DNA of 64,000 bases from contig NC_092092.1 of the NCBI RefSeq assembly GCF_045679555.1, forward strand, positions 10,015,190 through 10,079,189. The letters run 5' to 3'. Below, one piece after another: positions 10,074 to 22,000 of the stretch. A program made the translations under genes and the position numbers. The notes under the pieces are model-generated. The model was given only the letters and a program-made list of their open reading frames with translations. It was not told the origin of the DNA and did not search any database. Source of the DNA: Salvelinus alpinus. Lineage: Eukaryota > Chordata > Actinopteri > Salmoniformes > Salmonidae. The first letter of the stretch is position 1. The number at the start of each line of letters is the position of its first letter.

Positions 10074-11732
10074 CAGTGGGGGCTGGTGGGAGGCGCTATA
10101 GGAGGACGGGATTTCAAGGTTTTACTGCTAACCTACAAAGCATTACATGGGCTTGCTCCTACCTATCTTTCCGGTTTGGTCCTGCCGTACATACCTACAC
10201 GTACGCTACGGTCACAAGACGCAGGCCTCCTTACTGTCCCGAGAATTTCTAAGCAAACAGCTGGAGGTAGGGCTTTCTCCTATAGAGCTCCATTTTTATG
10301 GAATGGTCTGCCTATCCATGTGAGAGACGCAGAGTCGGTCTCGACCTTTAAGTCTTTATTGAAGACTCGTCTCTTCAGTAGGTCCTATGATTGAGTGTAG
10401 TCTGGCCCAGGGGTGTGAAGGTGAACGGAAAGGCACTGGAGCGACGAACCGCCATTGCTGTCTCTGCCTGGCCGGTTCCCCTCTCTCCACTGGGATTCTC
10501 TGCCTCTATCCCTATTACAGGGGCTGAGTCACTGGCTTACTGGTGCTCTTCCATGCCGTCTCTAGGAGGGGTGCTTCACTTGAGTGGGTTGAGTCACTGA
10601 CGTGATCTTCCTGTCTGAGTTGGTGCCCCACCTCGGGTTCGTGCCTTGGGGGAGATCTTTGTGGGCTGTACTTGGCCTTGTCTCAGGGTAGTAAGTTGGT
10701 GGTTGAAGATATCCCTCTAGTGGTGTGTGGGCTGTGCTTTGGCAAAGGGGGTGGGGTTATATCCTGCCTGTTTGGCCCTGTCTGGGGGTATCGTAGGACA
10801 GGGCCACAATGTGTCCCGACCCCTCCTGTCTCAGCCTCCAGTATTTATGCTGCAATAGTTTGTGTCGGGCGGCTAGGGTCAGTCTGTTATATCTGCAGTA
10901 TTTCTCATGTCTCATCCGGTGTCCTGTGTGAATTTAAGTATTGCTCCCTCTAATTCTCTTTTTCTCTCGCTCACGCCTTCTCTCTTTCCCTTTCTCTTTC
11001 TCTCTCTCTTTCCTTCGGAGGACCTGAGCCCTAGGACCATGCCTCAGGACTACCTGGCCTGATGACTCCTTGCTGTCCCCAGTCCACCTGGTCATGCTGC
11101 TGCTCCAGTTTCAACTGGTCCAGTGAACCCTGACCTGTTCACTGGATGTGCTACCTTGTGCCAGACCTGCTGTTTTGGACCCTCTCTCTACCGTACCTGC
11201 TGTCTCAAACTCTGAATGATCAGCTATGAAAAGCCAACTGATATTTACTCCTTAGGTGCTGACCTTTTGCACCCTCTACAACCACTGTGATTATCATTAT
11301 CTGACCCTGCAGGTCATCTATGAACGTTTGAACATCTTGGCCATGTTCTGTTATAATCTCCACCCAGCACAGCCAGAAGACTGGCCACCCCTCAGAGCCT
11401 CAGAGCCTGGTTCCTCTCTAGGTTTCTTCCTAGGTTCCTGCCTTTCTAGTGAGTTTTTCCTAGCCACCGTGCTTCTACATTTGCATTGCTTGCTGTTTGG
11501 GGTTTTAGGCTGGGTTTCTGTACAGCACTTTGTGACATCGGCTGATGTAAAAAGGACTTTATAAATACATTTGATTGATTGATTGATTGATTGATGGGCT
11601 CAATGTAATGGCTGGAATGGAATCCATGAAACCGTATCAAACATATGGAAACCACGTTTGACCCCGTTCCACCTATTCCATTCCAGCCATTACAATGAGC
11701 CCGTCCTCCTATAGCTCATCCCACCAGCCTCC
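10074..11732. mobile_element. hAT-type palindromic miniature element, itself split by a LINE
   Basis: The left end 'cagtgggggctggtgggagg' and the right end (reverse complement 'cagaggaggctggtgggatg') are inverted repeats. The interior 'ggctggaatggaat' and 'catatggaaaccacgt' is shared with copies at 56016, 56908, 58031 and 59170. Flanking near-identical 8-mers support hAT-type insertion. The LINE at 10108-11594 divides it just after 'ggaggacggg'. Confidence 0.65.
10108..11594 (+). mobile_element. 5'-truncated LINE of L2-like type
   Basis: An open frame at 10107-10394 encodes the C-terminus of a fish LINE protein: a lysine-leucine run FKVLLLTYKALHGLAPTYLS, then RSQDAGLLTVPRIS, then RAFSYRAPFLWNGLP and ending FSRSYD. 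A 1.2 kb 3' UTR follows and ends 'cagcactttgtgacatcggc', 'ctttataaatacatt', then a (TTGA) microsatellite at 11571-11594, the typical L2 tail. No reverse-transcriptase core is present, so the copy is heavily 5'-truncated. Confidence 0.75.
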
Positions 11733-11787
11733 TCTGAGAGGAACATTATGAGTATCAGCCTCTTTTTCTTAATATTTATTTCAATAT

Positions 11788-13520
11788 CAGTGGAAGCTCC
11801 TCAGAGGAGGAAGGCGAGGACCGTCCTCCTCAGTGAATTTCATAAAATAAAAAAACCTTTAACATTAAAAAAAAAGTTATCCTTTTTAGATAAAACTATA
11901 CTAAATACACTACATGACCAAAAGTATGTGGACAACTGCTCGTCGAACCTCTCATTCCAAAATCATGGGCATTAATATGGAGTTGGTCCCCCTTTGCTGC
12001 TATAACAGCCTCCACTCTTCTGGAAGGCTTTCCACTAGATGTTGGAACATTGCTGCAGGGACTTGCTTCCATTCAGTCACAAGAGCATTAGTGAGGTTGG
12101 GCACTGATGTTAGGCAATCAGGCCTGGCTCACAGTCGGCGTTCCAATTCATCCCAAAGGTGTTCGATGGGGTTGAGGTCAGGGCTCTGTGCAGACCAGTC
12201 AAGTTCTTTCGCACCAATTTCGACAAAGCATTTCTGTATGGACCTTGCTTTGTGCACGGGGGCATTGTCATGCTGAAACAGGAAAGGGCCTTCCCCAAAC
12301 TGTTGCCACAAAGTTGAAGAACAAAATCGTCTAACATGTCATTGTATGCTGTAGCGTTAAGATTTCCCTTCACTGGATCTATGGGGCCTAGCCCGAACCA
12401 TGAAAAACAGCCCCAGACCATTATTCCTCCTCCACCGAACTTTACAGTTGGCACTATGCATTTGGGCAGGTAGTGTTCTCTTGGCATCCGCCAAACCCAG
12501 ATTCGTCCGTCGGACTTCCATATGGTGAAGTGTGATTTTTCACTCCAGAGAACGCGTTTCCAATGGTGGCGAGGTTTACACAAGTCCAGCCGATGCTTGG
12601 CATTGCGCATGGTAATCTTAGGCTTGTGACTGGCTGCTCGGCCATGGAAACCCATTACACGAAGCTCCCGACGAACAGTTTTTATGCTGAAGTTGCTCAC
12701 AGAGGCAGAAGTGAGTGTTGCAACCGAGGACAGACGATTATACGCGCTACGCGCTCCAGCACTCGGTGGCTCCTAGATGCTTCCACTTCATAATAACAGC
12801 ACTTACAGTTGACAGGGGCAGCTCTAGCAGAGAAGAAATGTGAGGAACAGACTTGTTGGAAAGGTGGCATCCTATGACGGTGGTGTCACATTGAATGTCA
12901 CTGATCTCGCCTGTAAGGCAACTCTACTGCTAATGTTTGTCTATGAAGATTGCATGGCTGTGTGCTCGATTTTATACACCTTTCAACAACGGGTGTAGCC
13001 GAATCCACTAATTTGAAGGGTTGTCCATATACTTTTGTAAATATAGTGTATATTCCAAATAATTGATTAAAACACACTGTTTTGCAATGAAGGTCTACAG
13101 TAGTCTCAGGAGCACTAGGGTAGCTTCTATCCTCTTCAAGGTATATTGACTTCAATACAAAACCTAGGAGGCTCATGGTTCTCACCCCCTTCCATAGACT
13201 TATACAGTAATTATGACAACTTCCAGAGGTCATTCTCCAACCGATCAGAGCTCTTGCAGCATGAACTGACATGTTGTCCACCCAATCAAAGGATCAGAGA
13301 ATGGATCTAGTACTGAAAGCATAAGCTACAGCTAGCACTGCAGTACATAAAATGTGGTGAGTAGTTGACTCAAAGAGCAAGAAATACAATAGTTGAACAG
13401 TTTTGAACAAATTCAATTTCTTCATAAATTAAGGAGAAGCAAGTGAGAGAGAGCTTGCTATATTTTTTACTTTCTCTTTCACTTAGCTAGCAAATACATG
13501 TACCTAGTTTAGCCTACTCA
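11788..13520. mobile_element. Dispersed salmonid element split by a Tc1
   Basis: The left part (11788-11907) starts 'tcagtggaagctcctcagag' with 'gaccgtcctcctcagtgaat'. The right part (13049 to about 13520) continues with 'caataattgatt'-type sequence, 'cctaggaggctcatggttct' and 'catgttgtccacccaatcaa'. I recognise both as one common salmonid repeat with hAT-like ends; the family name is uncertain. The Tc1 inserted at a TA inside it. Confidence 0.45.
11908..13048 (-). mobile_element. Tc1-like transposon with both ends and TA duplication
   Basis: Inverted ends 'cactacatgaccaaaagtat' (left) and, reverse-complemented, 'cactatatttacaaaagtat' (right) are each flanked by TA (11906-11907, 13049-13050). 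The transposase lies on the minus strand. The frame at 12110-12700 has a helix-turn-helix remnant ([17 protein letters not shown]), the first catalytic block (VLWSEKSHF), [20 protein letters not shown], then shifts frame. The second block ([11 protein letters not shown] then [15 protein letters not shown]) is read in the neighbouring frame at 12129-12311. At 1141 bp it is shorter than a full 1.4-1.6 kb element, so it is internally shortened and inactive. Confidence 0.85.
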
Positions 13521-16033
13521 AACACCCGGCTCAAAAAAGTAGAGGGATGCTTGCTATGCCTATCCAACACTGGAACTTTTCCAAGTCAAGGTAAAGTTAA
13601 GCATTTGGTTTTATGAATTTATTGTAACTGCTAAACAGCTTTCTGACTGTACTGCATGATTGCGTGTCACACACACACAATGTATCAGGTTTGATGGACG
13701 TGAACAATGCACCAAATATTCAGCCTTTTAAAATCCAGTCTCTCTCCCGCGCCCCTTTTCTCTTCTCCCCAACTCTTTCCGTTAACGTGACACACATCGG
13801 TTGTGTGACAGGTCACGTGATGGTGGAGGAGGAACGGGACCAGCCGGAAGGAGGGGGAGCCGATGTTTAGCCCGATTGAACGACTAGTCTAGCTAGCCAG
13901 CATTCCTCTTCCCCCCGACGCTCCCCTAGAAAGAAGGAGAGAGCGATTTAAAAACGAGGGTCACAAATTATAATTCAGATACAGATTGGATTTGTATGAT
14001 CAAGACAATTTGCCGTGGACTCGGCTATAAACAACAACGCGACAGAAGGCCTCGAAAATGGCCACATATACACCGCTGGATCTGAAAGAACTGGCGAGGC
14101 GTGTTTGAACGCGACGGATTCTTTTTGTTTCGGTGTGATCAGCAAACCAAACGAGTTTTGTGAATAACCAAGGCCCTGTATGGATTCTTTCTTGCTTTTT
14201 TAAATGAGGAGTGCAAGATGGCTGATGACAGCTACATTTGAATAAGGCCAGAATAGCGACGTCCTCTTTAAGTTAAGATTAGAAGGGTGTTATATATATA
14301 TTTTTTATATACATTAGATAGAATATTGGATGTAAATGTAAAATCTGTGGTAGTCGTAAATATTCTTGCGTAGCCTTATTTATGCGTTGTGCAGCGGCAG
14401 AACATAGTGATGTGACGTCTCAGATAATTGAAACGATTTAATTAAGCTTACGAAGTAAGCGGAGAGTTGTTGTTTTTTTCGAAATGTGAGTTGATAATAG
14501 TCATGATCCGTCTCTGATTAAACCAAAGGAATGAAGCCAGGACATTTGGGGTCTGGAGACGTTTTGATGGTCTGTGTTTCTGATCTGAATGCTCGCCACA
14601 GCAGCCAACATTCCAGTGTATTCTAAAAACCCTTTGTTTTGTGTGTATGAACTGGAGTCGGCTATTAAACCATAAACTATGCAGTACATAGCCATCTAAC
14701 GAAGTATTTGTATGATATTTATGATCAAGTCTTTAAAGGCCAACATAGCCGAGAGGAAAGAGTATTTGGTGAGAAACGTCGAGGCCTTGTGTGCAGATAT
14801 GCGATCGTTGCCCGTGGAGGCTTCATAGCTGACGACATTACACATCAAACAAATAGGCTGTTATTTTGTCGCTATCGTGAGGATCAAAGTGCGTCGCAAC
14901 GTGATACAATGTTTATTGAAGGACACTTGTCATATGTATCTGATTTGCAAATCCGAATAATATTTTTTTGTTAGATCCTACTTAGAAAAAGCTGTCACGA
15001 GCATAATCATATTAATTGTGAATGCACCTAAAATAGTCTGTGCATTTTTGGAGGAGGACAAAAGAACATAATTAATATTCTCTTTATTGGAACATCGGCG
15101 TTTTATTAACCTTGGGCAAGCTTGATCGATTTACAAATCGCTTTATTCAGGGTGTGGGTATAGGAATACATTCTGCAACGTAATATTTTCCTTATGTTCA
15201 TTTCTGGACTTCAATCGATTGAGGAACAAACAAACATAAACCGACGAGGAAGTCGAGGCTAAGTCGTCAAGCTAAAGTAAGACCTACGCAGAAGGGGAGA
15301 GTAATGGGTGAGCGTTGAAGTCTTTCATCAGCTGTATAGAAATCAATTCAAGCTTGGCGGTGATGTAACCATCTAAACGGCCCTAATTTAGACCGATTCA
15401 GTGTAATGTCTGAACCGTATTGCTTGGTAGATCTCTGTGCCTTCATTGCTATCATACCGTAGCATATACGTGTAGCTAGCTGGAAATACGAACAATTGAG
15501 GTGCCAGAAATAGGCATATATTACGCACAAAGTCAGACGTTTCTTCCCTAACTCGTGTGATTTAAGATTAACGGGAAGGGCTTGCTACACCTTTACGGTA
15601 ATATGCATAACGTCAGCCCGGACTGTGTGTTGTAATCACCGAGGTGTTGTCATCGCTGCCCGGAGGCCTTTTCTGACTGCGCCTGTCGCTGTGGAATCTG
15701 CCTACCTGCTCTGCCCTACAGGATGTGCACTGCTGCCTGGATTTAAAGCAATAGCAGAGAGCTGAGGACATTCACAAGACTCACTGACAGTGTCATCAGT
15801 CGGTTGGACTAAACTGGTTGACGGTGCTGGTGATTAAAAATAACCTTTCATTGCTACGTTTTTGGCGCTTGCACAATAGACAATTATCCCTCAAGGACTA
15901 ACATATTGGACTAGAACATTTCATTATACAGTCCTCAAGACATTTGCGCTATAGTCAAGGGGCTCAGTATATGGCTATAGAGCCATAGGATTGTTATTTT
16001 TTCATGTGAGAAGCTTGTCGTTGTCGCGTGTCT
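13521..16033 (+). promoter_or_regulatory. Likely trim8 promoter and 5' leader region
   Basis: About 2.5 kb upstream of the trim8 start is free of recognisable repeats, unlike everything on its left. It contains a GC-richer patch at 13730-13930 with a palindromic E-box CACGTG (13814-13819), and a CRE-like TGACGTC at 14413-14419. Good-context upstream ATGs at 14058 (16 codons) and 14218 (7 codons) would be upstream ORFs if transcribed. A possible 3' splice site 'ctgccctacag' lies at 15711-15721. The transcription start cannot be placed from sequence alone. Confidence 0.35.
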
Positions 16034-19000
16034 ATGTCCGCCACTCCCAACATGGCCTCCAACACGGCGACCTCCGACCTGTCCGAGACGTGGAGGAACT
16101 GTTTCGAAGAGGAGCTAATCTGCCCCATCTGCCTGCACGTCTTCTCCGAGCCCATCCAGCTTCCCTGCAAGCACAACTTCTGCCGGGGCTGCATCTCAGA
16201 GGCCTGGGCTAAAGACTCCTCATTGGTCCGCTGCCCCGAGTGCAACCATGCCTACAGTCAGAAGCCCGCTCTGGAGAAGAACCACAAGCTGTCCAACATC
16301 GTGGACAAGTTCAACGCGCTGTCTGTAGAGAAGGCGGCCTCGCCGGTGCTACAGTGTATTCTGTGCCGCCGTGGGCCACCGCTCCCGGCCGTCAAGGTGT
16401 GCCTACGATGTAGCGCCCCCTGTTGTCAGAGCCACGTCCAGACACACCTGCAGCAGCCCTGCTCCGCCCTGGGACACCTGCTGGTGGAGGCTGAGGCGGT
16501 CAAGGCCTGGACGTGTCCGCAGCACGACGAGTACAGACTTTACCACTGTGAGGCAGAACAGACTGCCGTGTGTCAGTACTGCTGCTTCACGCGATGTCAT
16601 CCCAGTCACGGACACGGAGTCACCGACGTTGAGCTACGACGCAACGATATACGGGTACGATTAAGATCTATTATGTCTCTTACACCCTTTCTTTTAGTTA
16701 AGGACAAAGCTGCTGAAATTGGGGAAAATATTGTGTGTGTGTGTGTGTGTGTCAGGGCTTCCGTTAGGAAAATGTGGCAGCTCACATTGGACCGGCAGCA
16801 TTTCAATTTTCTGGACATTTTAAGAAATTTACCGGACCCATATGCATTGGCTAGGCTACTTTTGAAGCAAGGTAAGACATGCCTCATAATATGTAGTAAA
16901 ATGTTCAGGTTTCAGACAATTTAAATATTTGTTTTCAAAATGCATACTGCCCTGCAGCTCATTTCAAAGTGTTGTGTGACACGTTGAAGCTGCGTCGACT
17001 GGTATTTCAATCAATGAACAGGCTAAAATGCATTATTTCGCATTTTTCTCTTGTCCCGGACAATTGGCCGGCGGTAATTTATCGTCTTTCTTTTTTTTAA
17101 TCAATAACGGGAAAACCTGGTCTGTTTGTGTGATGTGAGTCTATACTTGGGTGAATGCATTTTTCTATTTTGATCCATTCCAACCCCCACTCTCATCTGT
17201 TGAGAGTGACAAACAATGTGTTGGAGGGGTGGAACAATGAGGGGTTTCAGCCAGCCTTATCTCCTCAGCACAGGTGCATCCTCGCCTGGGTCCGCAGTCC
17301 GGGAGAAGGGGGTGGTATGGGGAGAGGGAGGGGGGGGGTGGTGAAGTGAGATTCTTCACTCCATTCTGTGGTCGAAAAGGATGACGAATGGTTGTTTATG
17401 GCTTCTTTTTTAGTTTTCTTGTGAATCTCTTTATTTCCTGGTTTCTAGTAAGGAAAGCTGTGGTTGGTTTAAAAACGAAAAAACTATCCCCAGATCTGGG
17501 ATATCAGATAGGGGCTTGTCAGAGTCATACAGGCTTTTCTCCTGACTCATATTGGCGACTACTTCTGGTGTCTGACTCAATAGTATGTTAGTACTCTGTG
17601 TGTAGGTGGATGGGTGTGTGTTTGGGAACAGCCACATTGGAATGGTTAGGAGGACATTATGTTTTGCTTAACAACCTACAGTGTGAATTCCTATCCTCTG
17701 ATTGTTGCTGTGACTACCATCTCCATATGTGATGAGTGACTTCGGGAACCCGGGGCGAATGCACTGACGCTTAAGTGTGTCTGGTGGAGGTGGTCGTGAC
17801 GGGGGTAGAGATGCCCTGCAGCCTCCCCTACTGGGAGTCCTCGTGGAGAAGATGTTGAATGAGACGGAGACCTGTTCCAATTGGACGTGTGTATAGTCAG
17901 ACCCATTCCGCAAAAAGGCCCATGGAAAAACAGACCCATGCTGGTCCCGAACCAAGAGGCCCGTTCAGATCCGGGAGTAGAAAGATCGAGCGAAGGAAAC
18001 CAACTGGGCATTGCCAGCGCCATCAATAAACAAGCGATTATTGGCCAAATTATCCACAGTTAAGTGTCCTTAAACTGCCTAGAACAGATATTTATTTTAG
18101 ATCTGTAGCATTTTCAAAACTTTATAGCCTGTTTTATTGGTTTTTACTTTCCTAAACAATAATTGTCCACCTTTACGGTTCAGCTGTCAGAGATTTGAGC
18201 ACAAAATGCATCAGGACATTTCATCGGCCTTTAGGCTTAGGGGTCCACTGTATGATATTAATATTACCTAAGTTATATAAAGAAAGAGCGGCTTAGGCTA
18301 GCCCTAAAGAGACCGAGAGAAAGATTTTCAATCAGAAAATTATTTATATTGTTAGATTATAGGAGTAACTCTGGTAGGCCTAAAACATTCTTCATGCCTT
18401 TATAGAGCTGCAGTAGCTAAACCTAATAATAGCCAAACCAAACATTTTATTAGGGTAATATCAAAAGACATTGTTTATAGGGATAGTACGAACAGGTTAT
18501 TATATTGTGGCATTAAGTTTAGCATCTCGCCCTCGTTGGTTTTTCCTTTTCATGGTTTGAGTGCGAGTAGCTATCGGTAATTCTATTATATTGCGGAAAA
18601 CACAACATTACAGTTGGAACATAATCTGGTCAAAGAAAATTACTTAACAGAATTAAACAAAACACATGTTGCATATTTTTATGCACAGTCATTCTGAAAA
18701 TTACTTTTTCCTCACATGGCTAACTTCCAGGAAGTTTGAGAAGACAGTCTTGTGGTCAGGGAGCTTATATCCATGAGCCTTGACTAACAGCTCGTTGAAA
18801 CGCTTATGTCAAGCAACTTGGACGTGGTGTTGGAGTCAAATCATCTCAAGCAAATTTGGTGATCAACAAAGCAACTCAAAGAACATTGAAATTGCATCAA
18901 TTATATCTATATATTGTTATATACATCTCCCGTTTGTCATGTCTGTTGTGATGCGGTTCACAGCAGCACTGACGGATGTTTTGACTTGACAACTGCGTCA

Positions 19001-22000
19001 GTTTTGAACGATCCTTTTGTTCCATGCTCGCTGAAGACCTAGCTAGCCAGTAACTACCTAACACCAGACACAGATGAAAGGGGAAACTTATGTCTTTTCC
19101 ATTGATAAATAGGGTACACTTTTTATTATTTTTGACACCCTACCGTCTAATTTAGGCACCAGTAGAGTAGCTATATAAACCACGCCCCTCTGCAAACACT
19201 CCTTCAATGTTGGTTATAAGCAGTGCACAAGCACTGAGCATATTTCAGGTCTGCTGAGCACAAATTTGAACGTTAAAGTGATGTGCAACTTCCAGTGCGC
19301 GTTTACTGTGAACACTGAGGCTGTACCCACTAAGTTAATTTTAACAGTGACAATTTGATCATAATGTAGGTCTACCAGAGTGGCCTACCATCAAAAACAA
19401 TGGAGAAAATACATCCCATAACATTTTAACATCGAAATAGCTGTTCTGTCATTCAGCATACAGTAGCAGCCAATGTGTGGTGTTGAATGTAGGCCTACAT
19501 TCCATGAGACTTTTGGAAAAAACGTGCAGGGCTTTACATTAACCTGTTTAACCACTTGTCCTTCAGACAAGGAGGTGACTTTAATTGTTTCATGCAATAA
19601 TAATTCAGAATAAATGGATTATTATTCCTGTACCATTTATTACAGAGAATCAAACAAATTATGTTACCCTCTGTCTATTGGCTACTTAGCTTATTCAAGC
19701 CTGTCTCAAAATATGATACTGCCCCTTTTAAGGCAAAATAAAGAAGCTCTTTACCTGACTCGCTTTTTCAAAAAGCTCTTGTAGGAAGAAATCACTCCCC
19801 TTGGGTAAGATGCGGAAGACACATTTAAGTTGAATGCTTTCAGTTGTACAACTGACTAGGTATTCCCATTTCCCTTTCCCTATTGCTGACTACAAATTAT
19901 CTATAACTGGGCTAATACCTCACTAACTAGCAAAGGATATGAACAAAATGTGGACACGTGGCTACATGCAGCTCTCGCTTTGATCTCAAAACAAGCTCAT
20001 GCTGTAAGCACAGTCCAGTTCAAAGTACATGGCACAGAGCCATATATGACAATGGTCTATTTACATATAGGCCTCCTGCAGCTCTGCTTGTTTATGCCAC
20101 GCAAGTCTTTGTAGAGTACGGGCTGAGTAGTGCGTGTCAATGCAATAGAATCCTTCTCCAATGCATTCTGCCTAGGGTTGCAAAGGGTCTGAAACTTAAC
20201 GGTAAATTTCCGAAAATTTTCAGTGGGAAGTTAAGCCCGGGGATTTGGGGAATTTTGCTTAAATTCATTAAAAAAAAGTTGGCTTATAACAGGGAACCTT
20301 TTTTTGTGGGATACACAACGCAATTCTAGGTCTTATGGCATATTTTGGTTAAACTATCCCCAATTCAATGGAATTGCAACCCTCTGCATGCACAGTGCAC
20401 TCTTCCATCACATGTACAGCTGATTCTCAAGATCTTGCACACTGAGATGCTATTGAGCCCACACTACTACACTGTCTGAGCCAAGGACTACATGCTTTCT
20501 GGTAAATTTTGATTACAGTACTGGGTGGGGAAAATATATTTTATATGACATGCATGATTTTTTGTTAACAAGTAAATAGTAGTCTACTGCAATGTGTGTT
20601 TAAATCATTTCTAACTTGTAAACAATTTCTGCTAGTTAGTTTTTGCAAATAGTCCGGGTAACCATTTGGTTACCTGTTCAGGAGTCTTATGGCTTGGGGG
20701 TAAAAACTGTTGAGAAGCCTTTTTGTCCTAGACTTGGCACTCCGGTACCACTTGCCATGCGGTAGTAGAGAGAACAGTCTATGACTGGGGTGGCTGGGGT
20801 CTTTGACAATTCTTAGGTCCTTCCTCTGACAACGCCTGGTATAGAGGTCTTGGATGGCAGGCAGCTTGGCCCCAGTGATGTACTGGGCCGTACGCACTAC
20901 CCTCTGTAGTGCCTTGCGGTCGGAGGCCGAGCAATTGCCGTACCAGGCAGTGATGCAACCGGTCAGGATGCTCTCGATGTTGCAGCTGTAGAACCTTTTG
21001 AGGATCTCAGGACCCATGCCAAATCTTTTCCGTTTCCTGAGGGGGAATAGGCTTTGTCGTACCCTCTTTGCGACTGCCTTGATGTGTTTGGACCATGATA
21101 GTTTGTTGTTGATGTGGACACCAAGGAACTTGAAGCTCCCAACCTGCTCCACTACAGCCCCATCGATGAGAATGGAGACGTGCTCCTTTTCCTGTAGTCC
21201 ATAATCATCTTAGTCTTGGTTACGTTGAGGGATAGGTTGTTATTCTGGCACCACCCGGCCAGGTCTCTGACCTCCCTATAGACTGTCTCATCGTTGTCGG
21301 TGATCAGGCCTACTGTTGTGTCGTCTGCAAACTTAATGATGGCGTTGGAGTCGTGCCTGGCCATGCAGTCGTGGGTGAACAATGTTGATGACAACGATGC
21401 AGTTGCCACTTTGCTTCTTAATATAAACCTACTAGCATTCTATATTTGCACTATTAGCTTGTGTTTCTTACATCTGCAAACAGCTAGTTTGTCTTTTCTT
21501 AGTAAGTTGTTCCTAAATCTTGTTAGCTGCTGATTGTTAGCCGCCAATCGCTAGCTAGCTAATAAATGTACTGAGTAAGAGCAAGCGTAATTAGCTACAA
21601 AGCCTGATAATACCAGTGATGGTGTTGACTTAAATCATCATGTTTGCGCAACAGTATCTTCTAAATTAGAGGTAAACGCAAAGTAAGAATGTTAGGAACA
21701 TGAAGTAGCTAAGAGAACATACAATGTAGCCAAAGCTTATAGGGTCCCCTAGGAAACACCTATCAACACTTTAGTTCCTACCCTATCACAATAGCTCCTC
21801 GCTGGCATTTTCATGTCATGTCAAACAACACTGTATTCAAAGTGCCCACTATTATATTCTAACTAGAGGTTGACCGATTAATCGGAATGGCCGATTAATT
21901 AGGGCCGATTTCAAGTTTTCATAACAATCGGAAATCGGTATATATATTTTTTTTTTTACACCTTTATTTAACTAGGCAAGTCAGTTAAGAACACATTCTT

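Larger units (their letters stand above)
10013..11760 (+). repeat. Dispersed repeat 'E1', copy 2, split by a miniature element
   Basis: The left piece is 10013-10073 and the right piece 11733-11760 and beyond; joined in order they match the 6045-6145 copy. The interruption is flanked by 'acaggaac' on the left and 'agaggaac' on the right. That is an 8-bp duplication with one mismatch, as hAT transposons make. Confidence 0.45.

Noticed and set aside
16655-16924. C-terminal extension of trim8 exon 1 through a GT-rich run
   Set aside because: A consensus donor at 16655 and the homologous continuation at 28028 show this is intron read-through.
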